Of a DNA stretch of 64,000 nucleotides, positions 46,493 to 56,187 are shown piece by piece. The stretch is taken from contig NZ_CTEN01000004.1 in NCBI RefSeq assembly GCF_001375655.1, positions 124,001 through 188,000 of the forward strand, written 5' to 3'. Below the pieces are notes generated by a model, which worked only from the letters and a program-made list of their open reading frames with translations, had not been told where the DNA came from and made no database searches. This DNA comes from Streptococcus varani. Lineage in GTDB: Bacteria > Bacillota > Bacilli > Lactobacillales > Streptococcaceae. Position numbers and translations under genes: made by a program. Numbering within the stretch: position 1 is the first letter of the stretch; each line of letters begins with the position of its first letter.

Positions 46493-47207
46493 TTTTCTTT
46501 CCAACTTTCTCAATAATCATAGTCACCATTTCGCTAAATGATGGCTTTTCTGGTACTAGATCAACCTGATAACCTGACCGTCTAATAGACCTAGCCGTAG
46601 TTTGACCGATGGCAACAATCAAATGGTCTTTAGGAAGAGCCTTAACTCGCTCTTCAAAACTTTTCCAAGCAGAAGGACTTGCGAAAGTCCAAACTACCCT
46701 CTCTTCAGATAGATAGACTAAAAATTCTTCTGCTACTTCCATATTTGGAACTGTATCATAGAGAAACCATTCAAAAACCTCATGACCAGTTTGAAGCAAG
46801 GTTTGGGCTAATTTTGGATTAGCTAGACTGCTCTGTGGCAAAAGAATCTTCTGCTTCTCGAAACCCAAATCCAACCATTCCTTGACTAAATCTGAACCAT
46901 AATAACTACTTGCCTCTAAATTTATATCAAAACCATGCTCACGTAAAGAATAGCTGGTCTGAGGACCTATAGTTGCTAATTTAATCGGCCTACTTGGTAG
47001 AAAGGGCTTAAAAAAATTAACTGCGACTGCACTGGTTAAAAATATCCAATCAGCCTCATTCAAAAAATCTATAGCTCCTTCAGGTATTTTTTTTGCTTCA
47101 TGCTTAATCAACGGCAGATGAACGCTTTCAAAACCAGCACTAATCAACTTATCAGCAAGATTCTCAGTAAGAGGAATCTCTCGGGTATTAATTACCTTTA
47201 CGGTCAT
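46482..47207 (-). CDS. hemD: Uroporphyrinogen-III synthase (stand-alone)
   Basis: 241 residues, two-domain HemD fold; [30 protein letters not shown] and [16 protein letters not shown] are typical. Cyclises hydroxymethylbilane. A second HemD-like domain is fused to CobA elsewhere in the same operon. Confidence 0.9.
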   Translation of the reverse strand: MTVKVINTREIPLTENLADKLISAGFESVHLPLIKHEAKKIPEGAIDFLNEADWIFLTSAVAVNFFKPFLPSRPIKLATIGPQTSYSLREHGFDINLEASSYYGSDLVKEWLDLGFEKQKILLPQSSLANPKLAQTLLQTGHEVFEWFLYDTVPNMEVAEEFLVYLSEERVVWTFASPSAWKSFEERVKALPKDHLIVAIGQTTARSIRRSGYQVDLVPEKPSFSEMVTMIIEKVGKKNDI

Positions 47208-48112
47208 CTAATTCCCACCACACCTTCTGCCATCAATTTACTAACAGTTTCCTGAGCCAAGAGTGCTCCATCAGAACCAGATGAGCTGACACGGTGACAC
47301 TTATTATAAGAATCTGCCAACATCACTTCTAGCTGGTAACCCTCTGGTGAAAGCTGGGCAAGAGCTGCAATAGGAAAGGTACAGTCAGCATTCATCAGAG
47401 AAAGAACCTTCCGTTCCACAGCTACTGCCGAGGATGTCTCAACATCATTGATTTTTGAGATACGCTCTAAAACTTCTCTATCATTTTTACGACACTCAAG
47501 ACAAAGAGCTCCCTGAGAAATGGCTGGTAAACAGGTTTCTAAAGAAAGTACTTCAAGGTTCAAGTTATCCTTATTTGTCCACCCCATACGATTGAGCCCA
47601 GCCATTGCTAGAACAATAGCGTCGAATTCACCCTTTTCTAGTTTTCCAATTCGGGTATCAATATTCCCTCGAATAGGTTTAAAGATCAAATCGGGCCTTT
47701 TTTCCTGAAGTTGAGCTTTTCGACGTTGACTACTGGTCCCAATCACTGATCCAGGCTTCAGGGTTTCAAAGCTGAAACCCGATTCCCGTAAAATGAGGCA
47801 ATCCCGAACATCTTGACGTTTAGGAATAGCTCCAATCGTACAGCCTTCGGCTAATATAGCAGGTACATCTTTTAAACTATGGACAGCCATATCTATTTCT
47901 TCAGATAAAAGAGCTCTCTCTATATCTTTAACAAAGACCCCCTTTCCTCCAATTTTATCTAGACTGACATTGACTAAGTGATCTCCAGTCGTCTTATAGG
48001 TGACTAATTCGAATATTACATCTGGATTGAGCTCTCTCAGTCGGCTGATTACTTGCCTAGTCTGCGTCATGGCAAGTTTACTCTGCCTTGTTCCCACCTT
48101 AATAACTGTCAT
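47204..48112 (-). CDS. hemC: Hydroxymethylbilane synthase
   Basis: 302 residues. GTRQSKLAMTQT, VHSLKDVP, IGTSSQRRKAQL and GNIDTRIGKL are conserved. The dipyrromethane cofactor Cys lies in NADCTFPIAALAQL. Stop overlaps the hemD start by four bases. Confidence 0.96.
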   Translation of the reverse strand: MTVIKVGTRQSKLAMTQTRQVISRLRELNPDVIFELVTYKTTGDHLVNVSLDKIGGKGVFVKDIERALLSEEIDMAVHSLKDVPAILAEGCTIGAIPKRQDVRDCLILRESGFSFETLKPGSVIGTSSQRRKAQLQEKRPDLIFKPIRGNIDTRIGKLEKGEFDAIVLAMAGLNRMGWTNKDNLNLEVLSLETCLPAISQGALCLECRKNDREVLERISKINDVETSSAVAVERKVLSLMNADCTFPIAALAQLSPEGYQLEVMLADSYNKCHRVSSSGSDGALLAQETVSKLMAEGVVGIR

Positions 48113-48145
48113 TGTTTATCTCCTTATCAGTATTATCGGAAATGT

Positions 48146-49393
48146 TTAGTCATCCTTGTTTTCTTCCTGTCCAAGGTTAAAAATCTTGCTAAAAAGAGCA
48201 ATATCATAGGATGCATTATCACCGATTGATAGCTCCTTAACCTGTAAAATAGGCTCTTTTATTAGCTGGTTAATAATACCTTTCATATGCTTGGCAATCA
48301 ATTTCTCTTCCCTTAATGTCAAATCAGGCAATTTTCGTTTGAGGCTTGATAAAGAGTTAACTTGCATTTCTAAGGCTTTTTCTCGAATTTCTTTTATCAG
48401 ATGAACAATGCCCAGCTGCTGACGCCATTCATAAAATCGAACCAATTCCTCTTTAATTTCGACGATTAATTTCTCAGCAATGGCGTTTCTTTCAGCATGA
48501 AATTGATCCAATTGATTGGTCAAATTTTCAATGGTGTAAAGACATAGTCCCTTTTTAGGATGAACTGTTCTTGGCAAGCAGAGATCAAACACAATAGCAT
48601 CTTCTTTTAACATGTGAGGGAAAATAATATATTCCTCCACCTTAACAGCTGAAAATACCACATCTGCCTGTGCTATAACTTCGTCTAAAGCATCCCAACC
48701 ATGGATAGAAACTCGATTATCACCTAGAAAGAATCTGCCTTTTTCCATAGTTCTATTGAGTAGTAGAATCTTTTCAAACGGTCTTTGGAGTCCATACTTA
48801 GCGACAAGTTGGCCAATTTCTCCGAGTCCGATAACAGCAATAGTTTTACCTTCATATGAAAAACCTTTGCTCTCCAAAATTTGAATTGCAGTCAAACCAA
48901 TTGAAATAGGACGAGCATTGATTTGATACTGACCATGCATGCGCTTGGCAAATGTAATAACCTGCCTCGATACTTCATTTAGGATAGCTCCAGTAGTTCC
49001 CAACTCTTGTGCCTTCTGAAACCCTCTCTTAAGCTGTCCTAGCACCTGGGTTTCTCCTAAAATTTTTGATTCTAATCCTAAGGAGAGGCGGAGTAGGTGT
49101 TCTAAAACCTCGTCCTCCTCTTTCATAATAAGATAAGGATCTAAAGCACTCACTTCAATCGAGAACCAATTGGCTAGAAAATGTCTCGCATAATATCGAC
49201 CTGTGTGGAGCTGATCCACAACCAGATAGAGCTCTGTGCGATTGCAGGTCGAAATAATAACGCTCTCCAAAACGCTCTTCTCCGCCTTCAATGTTTTTAG
49301 AGCGCTAGGCATCTCCTGGTCTGAAAAATGAATCTTCTCAATCAATGAAAAAGGGCTAGTTTTATAGGTTAATCCGACATACAATAGATACAT
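48146..49393 (-). CDS. hemA: Glutamyl-tRNA reductase
   Basis: 415 residues. Catalytic Cys in ISTCNRTELYLV; GLESKILGETQVLGQLK and NADPH-binding GLGEIGQLVAKYG. First committed step of C5 tetrapyrrole synthesis. Confidence 0.96.
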   Translation of the reverse strand: MYLLYVGLTYKTSPFSLIEKIHFSDQEMPSALKTLKAEKSVLESVIISTCNRTELYLVVDQLHTGRYYARHFLANWFSIEVSALDPYLIMKEEDEVLEHLLRLSLGLESKILGETQVLGQLKRGFQKAQELGTTGAILNEVSRQVITFAKRMHGQYQINARPISIGLTAIQILESKGFSYEGKTIAVIGLGEIGQLVAKYGLQRPFEKILLLNRTMEKGRFFLGDNRVSIHGWDALDEVIAQADVVFSAVKVEEYIIFPHMLKEDAIVFDLCLPRTVHPKKGLCLYTIENLTNQLDQFHAERNAIAEKLIVEIKEELVRFYEWRQQLGIVHLIKEIREKALEMQVNSLSSLKRKLPDLTLREEKLIAKHMKGIINQLIKEPILQVKELSIGDNASYDIALFSKIFNLGQEENKDD

Positions 49394-49405
49394 ATTTTTG
49401 CCTCT

Positions 49406-49837
49406 TTATAAAAGTTCTAAAAATTTTTCTAATTTACTACGAACCTCTTTGGCTCTAACTGCCGAAAGACCATTGGTTGAAATCATTACAGAAAAATCAC
49501 TAGCCTGAGCTATGGCAACATTATAAAAATCTGAATAATACTTATCACCAGTATTATTAACTAGCTGACTGGGAACAGCATCTGCCATGACTTGATTGTT
49601 GACATCTTGGTCATCTGTACAGGTAAGAACTAGCTTAGCTCCCTCCAAGTCACCTTTTTGATAGGGTCTAGAAAGCCATTCAATCTCTTCAATTGGAATA
49701 CCTGGATGAATCTCTGGGCTAATCACAGTAACTCTTGCCCCCTCTTTTAAGAGAGTTTTAAGTTTCCTCAAGGCTACCCTTCCTCCACCAATCATAACAA
49801 CCCTCTTATCTTTAATATTTATCATGACTGGATACAT
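49406..49837 (-). CDS. Precorrin-2 dehydrogenase (SirC / CysG N-domain type)
   Basis: 143 residues, just the NAD-binding domain of CysG/Met8 (MYPVMINIKDKRVVMIGGGRVALRK, split here for length; NTGDKYYSDFYNVA; ISTNGLSAVRAKEVR). Oxidises precorrin-2 to sirohydrochlorin (factor II), which CbiK then metallates. ATG 49837 follows GGAGAAG. Confidence 0.9.
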   Translation of the reverse strand: MYPVMINIKDKRVVMIGGGRVALRKLKTLLKEGARVTVISPEIHPGIPIEEIEWLSRPYQKGDLEGAKLVLTCTDDQDVNNQVMADAVPSQLVNNTGDKYYSDFYNVAIAQASDFSVMISTNGLSAVRAKEVRSKLEKFLELL

Positions 49838-49847
49838 GATACTTCTC

Positions 49848-50423
49848 CTATTTCTTCTCACGAAAAATTTTACGACTACGTTTGTAAATTGTATCAGATA
49901 CGCCTAATTTAAAATTTACCAAACGAGCCAGAACAAAAAAATAGTCTGATAAACGGTTGATGTAAACTAATCCTAGAGGATTAACTGCCTCATCATCTTC
50001 TATCAAGGCTACCATGCGGCGTTCTAAACGACGAGTAACAGTCCTTGCCTGGTGAAGAGAACTGGCAATCAAATGTCCTCCTGGAATGATAAAGTTTTCT
50101 ATTTTAGGAGGTTGATCCATATAAGAATCCAATAGCACCTCCAACCAATCAATATTAGATTGCTCTTGCTTGTAGGGTCTTAATTCTCTCGGTGTTGCCA
50201 AGTCACTTCCACAATCAAAAAGATGTTGCTGAATTTCTTCACATTCACTTAGAAAATCTGACAATTCAGGATAATCCCTCATCTCAGCAATAATTCTACC
50301 TAGGAGTGAGCAAAGTTCGTCCATTGTTCCATAAGCTTCAACCCTTTTATGAGTCTTTGAGACTCGGTCGCCCCCATAGAGTCTTGTATAGCCCGAATCT
50401 CCATATTTTGTGTATATGCGCAT
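49848..50423 (-). CDS. PduO-type cob(I)alamin adenosyltransferase
   Basis: 191 residues. TKYGDSGYTRLYGGDRVSK is the nucleotide loop and ARTVTRRLERRMV the RxxERR corrin/ATP site. Transfers the adenosyl group to cob(I)alamin or a precursor. GGAGG precedes ATG 50423. A second, unrelated-type adenosyltransferase (EutT-like) is in the eut operon. Confidence 0.92.
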   Translation of the reverse strand: MRIYTKYGDSGYTRLYGGDRVSKTHKRVEAYGTMDELCSLLGRIIAEMRDYPELSDFLSECEEIQQHLFDCGSDLATPRELRPYKQEQSNIDWLEVLLDSYMDQPPKIENFIIPGGHLIASSLHQARTVTRRLERRMVALIEDDEAVNPLGLVYINRLSDYFFVLARLVNFKLGVSDTIYKRSRKIFREKK

Positions 50424-50426
50424 CAA

Positions 50427-51929
50427 TTAGCCTCCTGATTTACCGGTCATGATTTGATAAATTGCATCAATATCAATACTTTTCCTTAAGATATCTGCCA
50501 ACTTATCATACTCTTTATTCTTAAAGGTTTCTAGACTCTCTAATTCTTCTTGAATCGGCTCAAGCCCTTTATCTAGACGAATCTCATTAAGATACATTCT
50601 GGTCCATGCCATATTATCAAAGATACCATGAAGGTAGGTTCCCTGAACCTGACCTCCGTAGCCAATTGCTCCATCAGCTCGTTCAGTAACTCTTCCATTT
50701 TCCAAAAGAATCTTCGAAAACGGAGTCATTTCCGAACCAAGAATGGTTTCTCCCATATGAATCTCGTATCCCTCAAGCATTTGACCTTCGCGCTCTGCTT
50801 TTACCTGAGTAGTACGTTTAGTGGACTGAAACGTGGTTCGTATATCTAGAAAACCAAGTCCATCTAACTCTTTGAGAGAGGATTCCACACCAAACGGATC
50901 TTCCAAGTACTTACCCAAAATCTGATAACCTCCACAAATACCAAAAATTCGTGTTCCCTGTTCCAAGCACTGCTGAAGTTGTTCTTCTAATCCAGATTCT
51001 CTAATATAGAGCATATCCTCGATAGTATTTTTGCTACCTGGTAGGATAAGAAGATCGGGGTTACCAATAGCATCGCCCTTCATCACATAGCGAAGGGAGA
51101 CATCTGGTTGAATTTCTAAACTATGAAAATCCGTGAAATTCGACATGCGCTTAAGACTAACTACAGCCACATCCAAATCTTTTTCTCGATTAAAACGACG
51201 ACTTTTCTGAACGAGGCTCACGCTATCTTCACTATCAATATCCAACTGAGCATAGGGAACAACACCTAAAACTGGTACCTGTGTTAAGTCCTCAATCATG
51301 TCAATGCCTGATTGAAGTAGAGCGACATCACCTCTAAATTTATTGATAATGACTCCCTTTATACGTACTCTATCCTCTTCTGGGATTAATTTAATAGTAC
51401 CATAAATGGAAGCAAAAACACCACCCTTATCAATATCCGCGACCAGAACGACTGGAGCATCTACGAGTCTAGCCATTCCCATATTGACGATATCACGGTC
51501 ATTAAGATTTATTTCCGCTGGACTTCCTGCCCCCTCAAGAACAACGATATCATTTTCATTATACAGTTCTTGATATACATCCTTTATTTTAGGCAAAAGT
51601 TCCTGCTTAAACTCATGATAGTCTATTGCATCCATGTCAGTCAGGACCTCACCCATGAAAATTACCTGAGACTTCTTATCTGACGTAGGTTTTAGAAGGA
51701 CTGGATTCATGCGAACATCTGGCTCAACCTGGGCAGCCTCCGCTTGAAAGACTTGAGCTCTCCCCATTTCATACCCTTTTTTTGTGATAAAAGAATTAAG
51801 AGCCATATTTTGCGATTTAAAGGGAACAACTCTTAAACCATCTTGTTTAAAAATTCTGCAAAGACCAGCAACTATTATGCTTTTACCTGCATCAGAGGCA
51901 GTCCCTTGGACCATTAATGATTTCGCCAT
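50427..51929 (-). CDS. cbiP: Cobyric acid synthase
   Basis: 500 residues. P-loop GTASDAGKS, glutaminase Cys in FGICGGYQILG and His in YLHGIFD. Amidates adenosylcobyrinic acid a,c-diamide at four positions. ATG 51929 overlaps the cbiO end. Confidence 0.95.
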   Translation of the reverse strand: MAKSLMVQGTASDAGKSIIVAGLCRIFKQDGLRVVPFKSQNMALNSFITKKGYEMGRAQVFQAEAAQVEPDVRMNPVLLKPTSDKKSQVIFMGEVLTDMDAIDYHEFKQELLPKIKDVYQELYNENDIVVLEGAGSPAEINLNDRDIVNMGMARLVDAPVVLVADIDKGGVFASIYGTIKLIPEEDRVRIKGVIINKFRGDVALLQSGIDMIEDLTQVPVLGVVPYAQLDIDSEDSVSLVQKSRRFNREKDLDVAVVSLKRMSNFTDFHSLEIQPDVSLRYVMKGDAIGNPDLLILPGSKNTIEDMLYIRESGLEEQLQQCLEQGTRIFGICGGYQILGKYLEDPFGVESSLKELDGLGFLDIRTTFQSTKRTTQVKAEREGQMLEGYEIHMGETILGSEMTPFSKILLENGRVTERADGAIGYGGQVQGTYLHGIFDNMAWTRMYLNEIRLDKGLEPIQEELESLETFKNKEYDKLADILRKSIDIDAIYQIMTGKSGG

Positions 51930-52731
51930 AATCCTCACTTACCCTTTCAAAAAATTCTCTTTCAGTTTTAGCTAAAGGTTCTCCTGTAACCAAATAATGC
52001 TTGACTAGCCATGGAAGACTGAGACGAGCAGCTAGGAGAATATCTTTATTCAAAAAAACTTCTCCTGGTTCCCCTTCTAACTCTACTATTCCCTTGTTTA
52101 GAACATAAGCATAGTCACAACACTCATACATCAAATCCATGTCATGGCTAGTCAAAATTATTTTTGTACCTGAGGCAGCCAACTTTTTCATTAGATAGAG
52201 CATGTGATCACGCCCACGAGGGTCTAATCCTGCAGTAGGTTCATCCAGCAATAGATATTTAGGCCTCAACGCCAAAACCCCTGCAATAGCAACCTTTTTT
52301 TTCTGGCCAAAACTGAGATAATGAATTGGCTTACACCTCAGGTGTTCAATATGCATATCCCGAAGAGCATCGTCAACCCTTTCTGTGATTTTTTCAGCGG
52401 AGTAATTAAGATTCTTTAAAGCAAGAGCAATATCATCTTCTACCACAGAGTAAAAGAGTTGTTGCTCAGGATCTTGAAAAACAATTCCCACCTCTTGACG
52501 GTAAGTATACAAATCCTTTTTAGTTAACCGAATCGGAGATCCATTATAAATCACTTGTCCTGATTGGGGACGGTATAACCCCATAATTACCTTCATCAGT
52601 GTTGATTTTCCAGAACCATTAGCTCCCAAAACACCAATGACCTGCCCCTTTTCAAAATCCATGGTAACATCATCAAGAACCTGACCAAATGAGGAGTCAT
52701 AACTATAAGAAATATTTTCTATCTTTAACAT
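51892..52731 (-). CDS. cbiO: Cobalt ECF transporter ATPase CbiO
   Basis: 279 residues. Walker A GANGSGKST, signature LSFGQKKKVAIAG, Walker B LLLDEP. Powers the CbiMNQ cobalt importer. Confidence 0.95.
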   Translation of the reverse strand: MLKIENISYSYDSSFGQVLDDVTMDFEKGQVIGVLGANGSGKSTLMKVIMGLYRPQSGQVIYNGSPIRLTKKDLYTYRQEVGIVFQDPEQQLFYSVVEDDIALALKNLNYSAEKITERVDDALRDMHIEHLRCKPIHYLSFGQKKKVAIAGVLALRPKYLLLDEPTAGLDPRGRDHMLYLMKKLAASGTKIILTSHDMDLMYECCDYAYVLNKGIVELEGEPGEVFLNKDILLAARLSLPWLVKHYLVTGEPLAKTEREFFERVSEDYGEIINGPRDCL

Positions 52732-52764
52732 TGCATCTCCATTTCACATTTTCCGAGTAAACTA

Positions 52765-52857
52765 CTAACTTAATAAACGTTCACCATATTCCGTCTCGGA
52801 TTCAATTTTTTTACCGATTAACCTTTGACTGAGTAGCGAAGACAATGCTTTTTTCAT
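52765..52857 (-). CDS. 30-residue open frame overlapping the cbiQ stop
   Basis: MKKALSSLLSQRLIGKKIES followed by 10 more residues. The ATG overlaps the cbiQ stop (ATGA), the coupling used by several gene pairs in this operon. It fills most of the 122-base gap between cbiQ and cbiO. It may be a coupled small protein or the stump of a lost gene; no family recognised. Confidence 0.35.
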   Translation of the reverse strand: MKKALSSLLSQRLIGKKIESETEYGERLLS

Positions 52858-53519
52858 TCATCAAAACGAAGCTCTAACATCTCCGTCATATGACGATTAG
52901 CAATCAATAGTTTAGTGAACAATTGACTTGCTAAAAGCCCCATAGATTTGTAACTTTGCCTAAAAGAACCAAAGGAAAATTTCAAATCCAAGGTATCTCT
53001 CATCACAATAAATTCTTGCAAGAAGATAAAGATAAAACGATACATGAGCACCATGATTTCTAACAGTTCTTTGGGAAGATGGAGTCGCTTAAAGAGCGTT
53101 AGCATTTGCTTAAAAGGAACCGTTAAAACAAAGAAATAGGTCGCAGTTAAACAAGAATAACTTCTGAAGAATACCCGTTCTGTTGCTTCTAATCCCTGCT
53201 GAGTAATCACTAGGTATCCGTTAAAGAACGGAACGTGAAGCAAGACATTTGTCGAGTTAAATTCCGTATAACTTACCATCATAGTAATTAAACTAATAAT
53301 AATAAATGGCAATGGAAGTAAAAGCCATTTAAGATAGGTCTTCCACTTCAAATGGGCCACATAACAAATTAATGGGCTCAGCAATAAGATAAACATAATT
53401 TGAATCCTTATTCCGCTAGAAAATGACAGAGACATCAAGACTAGATAGAACAAAAATTTTTTTAAAGGAGGGATATTAAGTATGCGATTATTATAGGCAT
53501 ACTTATCAATTACTAACAT
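52854..53519 (-). CDS. cbiQ: Cobalt ECF transporter transmembrane subunit CbiQ
   Basis: 221 residues. Four or five membrane helices and the C-terminal cytoplasmic coupling region (LDLKFSFGSFRQSYKSMGLL). ATG 53519 overlaps the cbiN end by 14 bases. Confidence 0.92.
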   Translation of the reverse strand: MLVIDKYAYNNRILNIPPLKKFLFYLVLMSLSFSSGIRIQIMFILLLSPLICYVAHLKWKTYLKWLLLPLPFIIISLITMMVSYTEFNSTNVLLHVPFFNGYLVITQQGLEATERVFFRSYSCLTATYFFVLTVPFKQMLTLFKRLHLPKELLEIMVLMYRFIFIFLQEFIVMRDTLDLKFSFGSFRQSYKSMGLLASQLFTKLLIANRHMTEMLELRFDE

Positions 53520-53796
53520 TTTTCTTACCTCTGTGGTAGCCAATGATGTAGGTGATAATTCCTACACCAATACTTCCTTGCAAGGTGAACAATAAACTCT
53601 CAATTTCGCCACTAGCTGGTTCATATAGAGGCGAAAACCATGGTTGATAATCTGGACGCACCTCAGTAATTGTAGCTTCAGCTCCACCATCAGAGCCACC
53701 AAATTCTGAATTACTTGGTGCTAGAAATAGTGCAGCAACTGCTATTAATACACAAGCAAACATTAAAATAATATTTTGTTTTGTTACGTTTTTCAT
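53506..53796 (-). CDS. cbiN: Cobalt transporter accessory subunit CbiN
   Basis: 96 residues, two membrane helices flanking an extracellular loop with GGSDGGAEATI and YQPWFSPLYEPASGEIESLLF, the CbiN signature. Stimulates cobalt loading of CbiM. Confidence 0.95.
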   Translation of the reverse strand: MKNVTKQNIILMFACVLIAVAALFLAPSNSEFGGSDGGAEATITEVRPDYQPWFSPLYEPASGEIESLLFTLQGSIGVGIITYIIGYHRGKKNVSN

Positions 53797-54518
53797 GCTT
53801 CAAATACTCCCACTTTTTCTTTGTTACTCGAAACAACAAGATTATAAATTACAACAGACAATAAACCTTCAATAATGGCAATTGGAATTTGTGTTGTCAT
53901 AAACACACCCATGAATTTTATAGTTGCTCCTAGAACTCCACTTTCAGCATCTGGGAAGGCTAGAGCCAACTGCAATGATGTTGTTAAATAAGTTGCTAAA
54001 TCAGCAATAAAAGCACACAAGAAAATTGCTACCTTCTTATTAATTTTTAATCCTAAAGCTATCTTATAAACAAAATAACCAACAAATGGACCTACCACAG
54101 CCATTGAGAATCCATTAGCTCCTAGCGTTGTCAATCCACCATGAGCTAAGAATAAAGCTTGGAATAGTAAGCAAATAGTTCCCAAAACAACCATTACACT
54201 TGGACCAAACATGGCAGTACCAAAGCCTACTCCAGTTGGATGAGAAGTTGACCCTGTTACAGAAGGAATCTTTAATGCAGATAGAATAAATACAAAGGCA
54301 CCTGATAAAGCCAACCAAACCTTGCTGCTAGGATCTTCTGCAATAGTCTTCTTTAGTTGATATAAACCATAAATAAAGAATGGAACAAAGAGAACAAACC
54401 AAAGCAGGGCGCTTTCAGGAGGTAAATATCCTTCCATAATATGCATTGCGTGTACAGGTTTTACTGTAAAAAGAACAAGAAATAAAAGGGTCAAAATGAC
54501 CAAAGAAACTTTTTTCAT
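53793..54518 (-). CDS. cbiM: Cobalt ECF transporter substrate-binding subunit CbiM
   Basis: 241 residues. A signal peptide ending near VHA exposes MHIMEGYLPP, whose N terminus and His coordinate Co2+ in known CbiM/NikM. Seven helices. A 196-base AT-rich gap separates it from cbiL; nothing recognisable as riboswitch there. Confidence 0.95.
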   Translation of the reverse strand: MKKVSLVILTLLFLVLFTVKPVHAMHIMEGYLPPESALLWFVLFVPFFIYGLYQLKKTIAEDPSSKVWLALSGAFVFILSALKIPSVTGSTSHPTGVGFGTAMFGPSVMVVLGTICLLFQALFLAHGGLTTLGANGFSMAVVGPFVGYFVYKIALGLKINKKVAIFLCAFIADLATYLTTSLQLALAFPDAESGVLGATIKFMGVFMTTQIPIAIIEGLLSVVIYNLVVSSNKEKVGVFEA

Positions 54519-54714
54519 AAGTTTGTCTCCTTTTTAAAAAATGATTAATATCTCTACAAAATATTAGTAAAAACTAAATAATGAGATAATAGAGTATCGT
54601 CACAGACTAGCAAAAAATAAACTACTACTATTAAACACATGAAATTATTAAATCCAAAGTTAGTATATTAAACTTAGTGAGCTTTTAAAAAAATAAATTG
54701 TGATGTGATATCTT

Positions 54715-55407
54715 TTATTTTTTAACAAGCATCGTCGTGAAATAAGAGAGCTTCTCATTACTTGATAAGCCAGTCAAGCCATGGCAAATAGTCTGCTCTT
54801 GGGTGGAAGCCTTACTAACCAGATATGTTTTATCTAATAAGTCATATTTTGCAAGTAGAGGTAGAATGACATCTAGGTGATTAGCAACCTTCATAATAAC
54901 CAGGGTTTCATGAATCTGGAGAGCTGCTTCTAACTTGTCCTGCTCCGCTGTCGCCGGCAGAACCGCAAAGGATTCTTCGTCCATAACCAGAGGTATTCCG
55001 AGACTTGCTGCCATGCTATTGTAAGAGGTAATACCTGGAATTGTCTGAGTATCGATCTGGCTACCAATTAATTCAATGAGGTAACTGTAAGTGCTGTAAA
55101 CCATTGGATCACCCAACGTAATAAAGCCAACGTTGTATCCATGTTGAACATCAGAAATGATTTCATTAGCAATATCCTTCCACTTTTCTTCCTTGCTTTC
55201 TCTGTCTACAACCATCGGAAAATGTCTTTGTTTGATTTGTAAATCTTTGGACAAGTAAGGTTCTGATATAGCTAAAGCTAGACTTTTAGCATGTTTTTTT
55301 GCCTCTGGTGTGTAAAGGATATCCAACTCTTGCAAGAGTCTGCTTCCTTTAACTGTTACTAATTCACTATCACCCGGACCGATGCCAATACCATAAAAAA
55401 TTGCCAT
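54715..55407 (-). CDS. cbiL: Cobalt-factor II C20-methyltransferase
   Basis: 230 residues, SAM-dependent tetrapyrrole methylase (YGIGIGPGDSELVTVKG, GDPMVYSTYSYL, GITSYNSMAASLGIPL). Methylates C20 after CbiK inserts cobalt. Confidence 0.93.
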   Translation of the reverse strand: MAIFYGIGIGPGDSELVTVKGSRLLQELDILYTPEAKKHAKSLALAISEPYLSKDLQIKQRHFPMVVDRESKEEKWKDIANEIISDVQHGYNVGFITLGDPMVYSTYSYLIELIGSQIDTQTIPGITSYNSMAASLGIPLVMDEESFAVLPATAEQDKLEAALQIHETLVIMKVANHLDVILPLLAKYDLLDKTYLVSKASTQEQTICHGLTGLSSNEKLSYFTTMLVKK

Positions 55408-55416
55408 AAGTTCCTC

Positions 55417-56184
55417 CTAATCCATGATTTCTCTCAAATGCTGAATATATAATTCTCTGATTTCCTTAAATTCCCCTAATCCTATCAAATGATAATGCAC
55501 CTTGTATCCTTTATTTCTAAAGAAGGTAGACCACGAATCTTCCTCTTCAGAAATAAGATCATTAGTGGCATGATCACCTGCTACTAACATAAAGGGAGCC
55601 AGATGTATCTCCTTAATTCCTCTATGGTTAAGGCGTCTCTCAATTTTTTCCACAGGTGGATAGGATTCTACACAACCTAGAAAGACTCTTGATTCTTGTA
55701 ACATGTGATCTAATGCAGCATAAGCAATAAAAGACTGATGCTGGGTCCCATGTCCCATCAAAACAGTAGCAGTGTTTTCTCCATAAGAACCATAATACTT
55801 AATCAGAGTCTCTATGACAGACTCATAATCCTCCATTCGATGAAGGAGAGGTTTTCCAATTTTGATTGATTCAAAATAAGAACGATATGTCTCCAGTTGT
55901 GTAAGTATTTTATCGTACTCACTTCCTTGAATAATATGTAAAGGTTGGATATAAACCTGACGGATCCCTTCAGATTTCATCTGGTCTAAGACTTCAAAGA
56001 CAGTTGGTACTTCCAATCCTTCATTTTCCCGAATGCGTCGAATTACCACATTTGAGGTAAAGGCACGGTAAACTGGTAATTCAGGATATTCTGCCTGAAT
56101 TGCTTTCTCACAAGCTTCAATTGTTTTTTCTCTTGTTTTCGGGTAAGTTGTCCCAAAAGATACTACTAATATAGCTTTTGTCAT
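55417..56184 (-). CDS. cbiK: Sirohydrochlorin cobaltochelatase CbiK
   Basis: 255 residues. SFGTTYPKTREKTIEACE at the start; metal-binding His in LMGHGTQHQSF and FMLVAGDHATND are present. Inserts Co2+ into sirohydrochlorin, the early-cobalt step that defines the anaerobic route. No signal peptide. Confidence 0.95.
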   Translation of the reverse strand: MTKAILVVSFGTTYPKTREKTIEACEKAIQAEYPELPVYRAFTSNVVIRRIRENEGLEVPTVFEVLDQMKSEGIRQVYIQPLHIIQGSEYDKILTQLETYRSYFESIKIGKPLLHRMEDYESVIETLIKYYGSYGENTATVLMGHGTQHQSFIAYAALDHMLQESRVFLGCVESYPPVEKIERRLNHRGIKEIHLAPFMLVAGDHATNDLISEEEDSWSTFFRNKGYKVHYHLIGLGEFKEIRELYIQHLREIMD

Positions 56185-56187
56185 TTC

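Noticed and set aside
54519..54714. Possible riboswitch upstream of cbiM
   Set aside because: The 196-base gap is AT-rich with no B12-box core, no cobalt-type motif and no convincing terminator.
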